NCBI GenBank assembly: GCA_036768485.1
Contig: JAVLUZ010000142.1
Coordinates: forward strand, 3,099,848-3,163,847
DNA length: 64,000 bases
Direction of reading: 5' to 3'
From: Mermis nigrescens
Taxonomy: Eukaryota > Nematoda > Enoplea > Mermithida > Mermithidae
The position numbers were made by a program, and so were the translations under genes. The first letter of the stretch is position 1. Each line of letters opens with the position of its first letter. Of this stretch, positions 44,681-56,600 are shown one piece after another. The notes below the pieces were generated by a model. That model did no database searches, had not been told where the DNA came from, and saw nothing but the letters and a program-made list of their open reading frames with translations.

Positions 44681-47600
44681 GTATGTGTGTTCAAAACTCA
44701 TTTAATTACTCTTAAAATGTCGTTTTAAGATTATTCCACTACGGAAACGGGGTGGATTAGCAGAAGCATAATATGTTCATGCGTAAGGGTGCCCCGATTC
44801 CGAGTCATGAGACCATGTGGGCCTAGACGTGCCCAACTTAGGGAATCCGCGGTTTGGGACTTTGAACCAGCCCTAAGGGAGAAAAAGCCATCCGAAAATA
44901 GTGTGGGTTAGTAATAGCTATACTCATCACCCCACTTCCGGGCCTTAAGAACCCCTTAAGTGGGATGGGAGAAATTTTTTCTGGAAACGGAATTAAACGA
45001 TATCACTGCGACGTCTCCTATTTTGTAACCTCCGAGACTCAGACCATTCCCAAGAGGGAGAAAGCTCAACAGGAACGGGATATATGTAATGTTTATGTTT
45101 TAGGGTAGATACCATAGGTGGGCAGCACCAAAATTCTGGGGAGGGTGTGGATTTTTCAAAAGTAAAAAAATTGTCCTTAAAATGGTGGTATAGCGAATAT
45201 CCATTGGCATCAAAAAATTAAAAAAAACAAAAAAAGATTCGAAAATTGAATTCTGACGAGGGTATTTTGGTTTCTGGGGGTAGGTATTCGGCCTTCTTGG
45301 GGGTGCATACCCACAAACCCACCCCCACGCCCACGTGTGGTGGGTGCCTCTTTCAGGCGCTGAAACAAGTTTTTAACTTATTTTCACCAACGGATTTTAC
45401 CCATTTTTAGAGTAATTTTCCATTAGGTACAATTTGATATCGTTTTCCGTTTAGGTTTAAATGCAAAAGACGCACCATTAACATTCGAAGAACTCTATTT
45501 CGTCATAGATTGCACTAAAGAGGAATTGTTAAAATATCCAGCCTTGACGGAAATCCAGCCACCTGTAATGATATGTGGTGATACGCACGGTCAATATCCC
45601 GATTTAATACGAATGTTATATTATTGTCGCATGCCACCTGAACGTCGCTATTTGTTCCTCGGTCTCTTAACATACTGGGTGTCCCACCTACATAACTATC
45701 CATCATGTTTTTTCGCACTAACTCCTTCAATTCTTATTATTTTTTGATGATTTTCTAGATGTTGTTAGAGGGTCCAATAGGAAGCTGACTGACAAGGTTT
45801 GATCGGTTTTGTTCGTTCATAGTGTAAACTGCAGAAGTTAGTGTAAACCGTAGATTTTTGATAGTCTTTCATCTTAAAACTAATGCATTTTGCGATCAAT
45901 GCATAGCCCATGATTCAAGCCACTCAAGCAATATAAAAAATAAGTTTTGAGTGTTAAAATGCTTATGGATCAATCAAAAAATTTTTGAATAGGTTTACGC
46001 AGGTTAATGAGGAATGACTGTCAAAAGTCAGTACCACAGTTTTAACATGAAGAAGAAAAGTCAGTTCTAAAAAAATTCTATATTTCGAACAGTATGCTAC
46101 CAAATCATGCCAGACTTTATCAGTCGTTGGCCTATTGAATATTTTAGATTCGCTCGAAAGGCTTTTTAAAAATATTAAAATTCGATTGACTTAAGGCGAG
46201 ATTACGATTTGGATAGATAGGTGGGACAACCTGCAAAAACTAAGGTTTACACAAACTTCTGTAGCTTACATCACGAACTAACAAAACCAATCAAAATTTG
46301 TCAGTTAGCTTTCTACTGGACCTTCTAACGATACCCAAAGAATCATTAAGAAATGATAAGAATTGAGGGAGTTATTAGGAAAAAACATGATGGATAGTTA
46401 GATGAGACACCCTATCGAATTATACATTTTTCGTAGAAAACAGGTGAACAGATTCTCAAGATTTGTTCCTGCTTCTTTGACTTTGTGCAGCATTTAGCAA
46501 TCCTTCTTCAAAGTCGAAGTCATTTAAGTTAATGTTTCAATAACAAATCTTGAGCTCTTTTAAAACTCTTTTGCGAATAAAAATCAGATTGTGAGCAATT
46601 AAAACAAACATTTTTCGACAAAACGCAGAATTTTTTGCGTTTTTAGAATTTCACTGGCAGACAGTTACCCAGTTTTTCTAGTTGTCCCCTGTAACCCTGG
46701 AAAGTCTTATTTTTAGGCCCTTGGGTCATTTTGTATTCGTAGTTTTATTGACATTTCGTAAATTTTTTAAAGTAATCATAATTTTTGTTTTTATTTAAAA
46801 AAATGCTCGTATCTTCAAATTCGGTAATCATTCTACTCCTAAGCAGCGTGAAATGGCGAAAAAATAAAAATTTAGGCCAAAATATTAGGATTTTTTGAGA
46901 TAATAAATATTCGTCTGGTCAACGACTTCACCCTTTCGAATTCCCCAAATTCTCTCTTGTCAGCTATTCAATCACGGGTCAAGGAAAATTCCCCTTTGCC
47001 TTAATTTTAATATTTATTTTTGATCTCCTTTTTTAAAAATCTTCTTTCTAGGTGATTACGTCGATCGTGGACCGTGGTCCATAGAAACCGTAATACTGAT
47101 GTTTTTATTCCGTTTACGATATCCTGAAGATTTTTTCATCTTAAGAGGAAATCACGAGACAGCAATGTAAGTGTAAAATAAATCATATTTCGTCTTGAAT
47201 CCAGACCACTACCATTCTTGCAGAATCAACCGCGCTTATGGCTTCTATGACGAATGTAGAACGAAATTTGGGCAAAAGCAGGGCGTCAATTTATGGGCAC
47301 ATTTTCAGGTAAGTAATTAAATCAGCTCATGAAAATTGTCAGTGCAATAAGGCAAAATTAAGACCAAAAACGGACAAAATCCAACTTTTTATGCGCATGT
47401 GCTTAAAATCGGCCACAACAAGCTGTCAAGCTGTCAGTGATGAAAAGTTTACGTTATCTTAAGGTTAATGTCAATTTTTAACGCGTAGCTCTCTAGTTGA
47501 CGCGAGACCGACCAAGCTGTGCACCTTCGTGTGTCATCCATCAGTCAAAATGTTCCGCACCTTATTTCTCTTGTATTTTTGTCCCTCAAGCGTCTCAATC

Positions 47601-50600
47601 TCATCAGAGTTTCGGAATAACTTACTGAAAGAATATACTCGTAAAAAATCGCACCTCGTGACATGTCTTTATACTTCTTCGTATCAACATATTTTACCTT
47701 TTAATTTATGTATGTACATATTTCATCTAATCATAAATCAAATTCATGCAACTATAATTCTTTTCATTTAAATTTGAGGTTTTGGAAAAATTTGAAGTGC
47801 CTACAAGTGTTTTAACAAACGATGTAGTTGACATATTATATACCCTTGGCTCGATATGAGTGTCGCAAATTTTTTATGCCACTTTGCTCTTAATTTGCTA
47901 ATTTGCTTATTGATTGTACGTATAACATGACATCATGTCAGATGAGAGTATAAGCCCTCTTGTGTATTTGCATATAATTTTTTGTTTCAGAATATTTATT
48001 CTTGTTCTGTGAAGTTCGTAAATAATGTCACGTTTATCGGACCATATTCGACATTGCATTTTATTTGAATATGACTTGGGCGCAGTGCTGCGCAGGCGAC
48101 TGAAAATATTCACAAAGCATATGGAGAAGAAGCTGTTTCAAAGCGTATCATTGAACGATGGTTTGAAAGATTCCGGGCTGGGAACAATAGTCTTGAAGAT
48201 TTACCCCACGGAAGAAGGCCAGGGAAATTTCTGCACAATAAATTCAGGACCTGTTGCATACTGATAAATGGATCACTCACTCACTACCCGAGAAATTGCT
48301 GAGCACTTGGGCACTGTTCACAGTACAATTGAAAGACAACTGCATGAAATGGGCATGGTTAGTAAACTTGGTGCATGGGTGGTCTGGTACCCCATAAGCT
48401 TACTGACCAACAAAAAGCGCAGCGAGTGACCATCTGCAGTTCCTTATTGATTCGCCAAAACCATGGGCCGTTTCTTGACTGCATTGTAACCGGTGATGAA
48501 AAGTGGACCCTCTACGTCAATATGACACGGAAGCGACAATGGGTGCCAAAAGGGGAAAAGCTGAGGCAATTTCAAAGCCAGATTTACATGCCAAAAAAGT
48601 GATGTTGTGTGTATGGTGGAACATGAATGGAATTTTGCACTAAGAATTGCTGCCACCGAATGTAACTGTTACAGGTGACTTTTACGCCACTCAGCTTGAC
48701 CCTTGACCAGGTGCATGATGCCATCTTACGGAAACAACCCATTTTGGAAACACTAAAAGGAGTTATTCTTTTGCATGATAACGCACGACCACATATTGCA
48801 AAAATTGTCGAGGAGAAAATTATGGAGCTTAAATGGGAAGTGTTACCCCATCCTCCATACTCACCTGATTCGGCCCCTTCCGATTATCATTTGTTTCGAT
48901 CATTGCAAAATCACATTGCTGAAAAAACTTTTGCCGATGAACATGAAATCCAGCAAGAATTGGAAAACTTTTTTTCTTCTAAGTCTGGGTCTTTTTACAG
49001 AAGCGGTATTTTGAGCCTGCCCCAAAGATGGAGGCAGGTTGTGGATAATAATGGATTTACATTGATGATTGAATCACTGTATTGTACAGTAAAATTGTAA
49101 ATAAATAAAAGTGCATGTTTTGCGACACTCATATCGAGCCAACCCGAGAGACGTTTATCATTTTTAAACTGCATAATATCGAAATTTCAAACTACTTTTG
49201 TTATCTGATTCATGCGTATTATATTCAAGAGAAAACCGCAAAGTTAAATAAAACAGAGTTAGAATCTGACGTTAGAAACATTTACTGCATTTCTATGCAG
49301 CGTTTTAAATGATCACGATTAAAAATACAATTCGCATGTTAGGAGAGACTTGCCCAATAGGTGAAAATAAAAAAATAAGTGGAAATTCGTCGTGCGTTCA
49401 TTCATGCAAGGTCGTTCTTAAAATGAGCAATATTCTAAATGTACAAGTAAATGTTAGCTTTTGCAGTAAAAACATGCTGATCATACGTGCACATGGGAGA
49501 GTGATAAAAGGGTTTTTATTACAACATGGATTTGGGGGTTTAGCAGACCCCCGGTAATTCAAAACTCCCGCAGACTACAGAATTTTATTTTTGGTGCTTT
49601 TTTCGCGATTGTCTATTATGAGACCCCAAAATTAGGTCACTATCCATGTATTGGTCTCAAACCCAAATGAATGGCTCAGAGTCACGTAATGACGCATTTT
49701 GGATCTAGAACTAAATGAATTGTACAAAAATTTTTATAATTGAATATTATAAAATAAATCATAAATTGTGGTAAATTTTAATTAAGAGTGAATCACAAAT
49801 TTGAGCTTTTTTGATAAACATTCCAGATTTTAAGCTTCCCTGGGCACAGGACCTGGACCTAACCTCTCCTAGACCATCTAACCATATATCTGTGTGCTGA
49901 AAACACAAGCTGGCACGAAGTAGACTTATAGCGTTAAATTACACCTTGCTCTTGGCATTTATAATTGAAGTTAACATTCTAGTCAGTCAAAACGATAGTT
50001 TTAAATATCTGCGTTTAATATGCATATGCATGCTAACTTAGCCGCATACCAACAAAACCCTGCGAGTTTTATGGTTGATAATAACCCACAAATTCAATTA
50101 TTCAATTCTGAATCACTTTTATCTGATTTAGACTAAATTTACCGAATATTTCAGTCCAAAATAAATATTTTCGAAAAATTCATTCTAAGGAGAATAATAG
50201 CAAGACCGAAATCGAAAAATTTTGGGACGCTATGAAGTCGCTTCGTGCTGTGATTGCGAGGGACTGTTATCCATTATTTGGTTTTTAAATTCATGAAAGA
50301 ATAAGCATATCATTTCCGAATATCTCTTTGCACATTGGTGATATGATATGCTAACATGCTAACAATCTATATGCATTGGTTACTATTTTACAGCTGGCTT
50401 TCGACTGTTTGCCTATTGCTGCACTGGTATCAAGAAAAGTGAGTAAAACAATTTTTGTTTATGATGTTTAATGTTTAATGATAAAGTTTTAGGTGTGTTG
50501 CTTGAACGCAACTGTCATTGCATCAGATAACCTTACTGTACCGAAAAGTAGCCTTTTAGGAAAAATGTCGGTGAATTTTGAACTTAAGCTGTTTGCCTCA

Positions 50601-53600
50601 AACTTTATCACTGCAAACGCTAATTAAATGAATGATTTCAGTGATGTGCTTCTTGTTCGAATTTTCGAAATACCATATGAGTTAAATTTATTCATTTCCT
50701 ATTTCTCTGACTGGATTTCCGCGCACATACATATCATTTTATTTTATACCTTATGATTTGACAATACTGGGGCCGGTTTCAATATAGCTACTTAAGTCTG
50801 AAATTAGACTTAAGTTCAAAATTAGAACTCAAGTCCCAACATAGCGGTTTCAATAAGATTTTAAGTTCGGACTTAAATGTCCGAACTTAAGAATAAGCCG
50901 GTTTCAATACAATTAAGTCCGAATTTAAGTTCCGACTTAAGTTGCAAATATTTAAGACAGCACGGAGCTGTCTTAAGTCAATTCAGTACCGCACAAATTT
51001 GCAATGGCTGGTCGATTGCTTCTGTTGCTGAATGAAAAAAGAAGGCTTACGACGAAATCGGATTTTTCGGGATCGCTTGAATCCTATTCTGATTTTGCAT
51101 CACTTTTTAAATCGGTATCTGAATTTATATGTGTCCATAAAATTAGTAAGTTTTATTATTTTTCTTGCAGATTTTTCATAGGTTGCACAGAAGGAATATT
51201 GTACGGCTAAATACAGCTTTCATGTACTTATATACTAGCAAAGAAAAATGCTCCGATGGAACAAAAAAGATGAATATACTTGGAATTGTGGATTATTATG
51301 GATGTAAAAGGAGGGGACTAGGAAAAATCTACCTAAAGTCGGAAAATCTGCTAAAAATCACACTTTCTCTAAGCAACGCAAAAAATCGATGTATATTCTG
51401 CGGCCAACAGATTAAAATAAATATTCAACCATAACAATGATTGAAACAGCAGCATGTTAGCTATGCAGTAGCTATGGGAAATGATATTAAGTAAACTAAC
51501 AGTCTTCCAAGCCAATTGAATGAAATAGCAAACATCGAAGACAATTGAAGACATGGTTGGTTAAAAACAGTAGGAAACACGTAAGTTGACTTGAAACAGA
51601 CTTAATGTAGATACACTAGCATGCCCGAAACGATTGTGTGCACTAATCAATCGGCTCCTGCTTTGCTTGCTATAATGCTCATAAAACAAAACAACTTTAA
51701 ATACAATACCTCTTAGTTTTCTATCAATCAGGTGCCAGCAATTTAAAAAAGTAACCTTGATAGATTTCGTTTATACACTCTTATCTGAAACTTCGAACAT
51801 TATTTAAAAAAGACACTTTTTTAGAGGCCGCAGAATATACATCGATTTTTTGCGTTGCTTAGAGAAAGTGTGATTTTTAGCAGATTTTCCGACTTTAGGT
51901 AGATTTTTCCTAGTCCCCTCCTTTTACATCCATAATAATCCACAATTCCAAGTATATTCATCTTTTTTGTTCCATCGGAGCATTTTTCTTTGCTAGTACA
52001 CTACTTTTAATTAGCGTGATTTCAGTACATCAGTCAGTAAACACAATCAGTAACATGCCACAATAATGACAACAGTCCAAGAACGCGGAAAACAATATTG
52101 TTAACATCAGCATTATCCTTTTTAAACAAGACAACCTTATTGACACCATCCATTTTCAAATTAAAACTGCATTAAGTTATTTCTTCTTAATGTGCAGTTC
52201 ACTTATAATCAAGCACAAAAATTTAACCAACGAATTCACATTGCAAATCCTCACTCAATCAATACACAAGCACAATGTGTTGTGACTTTTGAAATTGAAA
52301 ACACCCAATTTTCAATTTTCAAATTGAAAATTGGATCAATTTTCAAATTGAAAATTGGGTCAATTTTCAAATTGAAAATTGGGTGTTTGAATTTGCGATG
52401 AAGAAAATAATCAAAAGATAGTCACTTGGTTTATTTAAGCCGAGTAATAAAATAACGACCGTCCACCAATTCCAAACTAAACGCAACTAATTTGATCACT
52501 ATGAAAAAGTTTTGAAAAATGAGCTTGCTAAGCGAGAGTTGTAAACCAAGAGAAACTTAAAGTTAAAACCTACCATTAAATTATGAGAGAATTATAAAAG
52601 ATTTTAAACTTCAAGAAAATGGAAAAGGCGGGATGTTGGTAAATTAGAAGGCAAAGATTTTCGGCAAAAATTCAAAAACTTCACGCAAATATCAAATGTA
52701 AGGAACACTAACGCTTTGATTTGGTAGTAAAATAAATTTGTAGTATAGACTACATATTAACAACAAATGAATAGTGCAAACTTTACACAACTACTAGGTG
52801 TAGAGAATACTAACAGTTTACGGCTTATTAATGTACATGATTACAATAAAGCTGTATATCTTTGTCGACTTCTGTGCACAGTAGTGTGATTGCTGGTTCA
52901 TTTTAAACCACTTTTGCAGGCAATTTACATCAATTAAACGATAGCTCTCCATGTGCAAGATTTTGTGAAACATATTATAAACACGGCTAAGAAAGATTTA
53001 ACTTTAATGCAACCCATTTAAGACAAAATTACATCTCTTCAATGATCTAAGGACACTTGAACATAATTTTTAAATCACTTTAGATTACTTTTGAGGGTAA
53101 ACAAACTCACTTAATTGATGTCTCACATATGAATCCTTGAAAATTTCTTGACTTCAGTTACAAAGTCTCTGCAAGTCTATCGAATTAGGGTTAACACGTA
53201 ACGTAAACTTTACACAAACACATAGCGTAAAGAATATTTTAGTCGGATTCGTAATTTTGATATTGTTCCGATATTTCTTTCAACATTTATGGAAAAATGA
53301 GTCTCCATAATGTTTTAAAGACAATAAACATTAGGTTTAAACCACTTTGCAATACTGCTGAGTGTAAGCAAGCGCGCCCAATTGACGTATATATTTCATT
53401 CCCTGTAAATTTTTATATCTCAGGAAAAAATTTCGATTTTTGCAATGCTCTAGAACAAAGGCTAACATGCAGTGTCAAAAATTACTCGGATATTATGATC
53501 AACATTCATGAAAAAATTATGTCTCTACAATGGTCTGAGGACATATAAACAATGAATGTAAACTACTTTACATCACTGTTGGATGTAAACAAACGCGCCT

Positions 53601-56600
53601 ACGTGACGTCTCACATTTGATCCTTTGAAAACTTCTAGGCTCCAAGAAAAAATTAGGTTTCAGGAATGCTCAAAAACGAAGATAAATATATATGTAGTGT
53701 AAACTTCATGTAAACACCTAGTGTAAAGAAGATTTTAGTCAGATTCGTAATTTTGATATTGTTCCGATATTACGATTAATATTTATGAAAAAATTAAGTC
53801 TACATAATGTTCTATGGGCAAACTAACAATTGGTGTAAACTACTTTACAACACCGTAGAGTGTAAACATATGCGCCAGACTGGCATATCAAATTTGATTC
53901 CTGGTCCATTTCTAGACTTGATAAACGTGTCCCTGACTCGTAACCGGAGAAGCAGGCAGAAAAAACAAGACAGAAACGCATTTAAAACTCCAAATTTTTG
54001 ACTTTACACTCGCTAAATATTAATGTATAGACAATTTGCTTTGACATGCACCCGATATAAAGCACTTTGTTTTTATTTTATTAGACTTATCCCGACTTCT
54101 GGAAGGAGAAAGTGGCGAACAAAAAACGCAACAAAAACGTATTTTCCATCATTTAGAGCACTGTAAACTTTAAAATTCCGTACCGAACTCCCCATTGAGT
54201 TTAAAGAAATTCGGTTTGGTACAATTTGTAGCTTTTAAATCGTAGTACATTCCTGTGTGCCGAAATTCTGTTGCAAAAATTATTTGGCATGATTTATCAA
54301 TCAAACTTCGGAAAAAACGTGTTTTTTAGCCCATTTTTTACCTCTGATTTCGAACTTTACACCCCCATAAATAACTCAATATTGCGTTTTTTAAATGCGG
54401 TTTGCTGCGATGTTTAGCCCCTGTGAGGCACTTTATTAATGCTGTCTTCGATTTGCACTGACTCATAAGCGGAAAAATTTGGCAGAGAAATCTTAGTTAA
54501 AATCCGTTTTTTACACCATCCACTAGAGTGTAAACTTTAAACCCCAGGATCTAACTCACCATAGAGCATACAAGACTTTGCGTATATGCAGAATGTAGCC
54601 CTTGATCCGATCTACATTTCTGTCAGAAAACATTTTAAAAACCTCATAACCGGAGTTAGTATCGGACATAGGAAGGTTGAAAACTCGGCCAAAAAGTGCT
54701 TTTTCACCCTCAGATTTTCGCACTGTTTACACTGCCGTTCAATAAATAATGCGAATTTCAAAAAACAAAAAAAGTGTCATCTGTAGAATTCATCCCTCTA
54801 TTATCCTATTTTGTTCAATCCTTCGAGTCATCAATACTCAGTTGTCCACATGCCGCAGTAAAAAGGTCCCAAAATTTGTCCTATGTTATAACGTTACACA
54901 AAAGCTTTACACCTTCTTTACACAGTCAATTTTGAGTTTCAAGAAAAACAAAAAAACACGGGCAGCGAATTTTTTCATTATCTTTCTTTTAAAAAAAACC
55001 GCACCTTCCAGAAGTGTCCCGTTATAGCTGTAGGGGGGTGCCCAGGTGTTGGGGGTACCCAAGTATATTATAGGTACGCGCTAACGCGCTACCTATGATA
55101 AGAAGTAGAGTATAAACGTTTTTGAGACGCATTTTTCGATATCACAATCTACATAAATTTCTGAGGTAATGGATTTTGTGTAAAAGCTAAAAATGTAGCT
55201 TAAAACACTTGGCAATAATACTAAGATCTACAAATGAAATTAACGTTATTTCATAATGTTCTGTTAGGTCGAAAAGGCCAAAACATTCTTTCACCTCGGA
55301 AAATTTCATCAAAATTTTTTAAAGATAAAACTTAGTTATCCAGCAACTGACGTTAACGATTAACAAACAACCCTAATAGAAAGATGTTTGAAAAATTAAA
55401 AAAATTTAAAAAAAATAATAAAATTGATCCTATCAATTTTTCAATCATAAAACGACAAAAATTCGTTCGACTCCAAGTGCCAAAAATTCGGGCATTTCTG
55501 TCATTTTAAATGAAGCGTGTAGTGGACTAGATGGGAAAGGCCAGGACTGCTCCAAATTAGCACTTAGTTAAAATAACAGACGTTGATTTAAAAAAAACAT
55601 AAGTATTTATCCAGCCTTTTATAGCATAAAACAGAACAGAGGAAGCTGCTAAAATCAATTCTTTGCTGTAGTATAAAAACTAAGAATTTAGAACTTCTTA
55701 GATGTTTTCAATCTCATTTTACTCTATTTTGACATCAACGTCTAAGAAATAAGATTAATGAATATTAATATAAAATCATAGACAATATTATAACCTAAAA
55801 ACAAGAAGCAAGAAGACTTTTTTCAATTTAACTCAGATAGTTTCCAAGAATTTCCAAGTAGGTATTCACTCAGAGTCGGACAGTAGTCCTTCTCTCGCTT
55901 CGTCTGTATCCATTCCTCCAGCAATGCCAGTAAAGCTTTCCGAATCATTGTAAGCTTCGATAATATCTCCTAAAACTGGCGGGAATGGCGATGCAGGTGG
56001 GCCACCACCAGTTTCGACCGCGGACCTCCTAATTGTTGCACTTTTGTGCTTTGCCGAGTTCTTTAAATTTGACCATTTTTTAAATTTCGTCCAAAGAGCG
56101 TTTAGCCCGAAACATACTTCACGCGGCGCGGCGAACAGCGCGAATTCGCCGCAGCGGTCGCCGCGCCGAATTCGCGCTGACCCATGGCATACTTCCTGGC
56201 ACCGCGCGGCAAGGCGCGAAGTTTGCCGCACCGCATTTCAAGGCATACTTCAAGCGACCCAAGGCATACTTCAAGCGGCCGCCGCGCCGCAACCAAAGTC
56301 GCTAAAGTCCAATTTTTTTGCCGCTTTTCATGGCATACTTCACCGCGCGGCGAGAAGCAAATAATGTCTATTTTTAGCATTTTTTTCAAATTTTTTCGCC
56401 GCGCCGCAGAAGTCCAAACGTTTGGACTTTCCTCGCGAATGCTAATGAGGTGCGCCGGTATCGATCTGCTCTGATCTATAATGAAGTACGTATCTACGTG
56501 AGCGCAAATGATCCTCGTCGATTTTGAAATGTCATAGAAGCACACCTGGGCGTGGGGGGTTAGGGGGGTATGCCCCCCACCCCCGAGAAACCAAAATACC

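Larger units (their letters stand above)
51234..55130 (-). mobile_element. Composite repeat, inverted copy
   Basis: It repeats, inverted and in order, the composite at 37503-40456: the 'actagcaa' element (51234-51997), 'gtacactacttttaattagc', 'gtaaactttacac' blocks, 'aataactcaatattgcg', 'acctataatatacttgg' inverted near 55060, and a 'gtttttgagacg' end near 55125. It is about 900 bp longer than the forward copy, mostly between 52050 and 53800. Confidence 0.75.

Noticed and set aside
56044..56545. Four overlapping frames near 56.1-56.5 kb
   Set aside because: Only the minus-strand segment ending at 55866 is coding-like (Myb/SANT tail). The rest lie in the GC-rich foldback.
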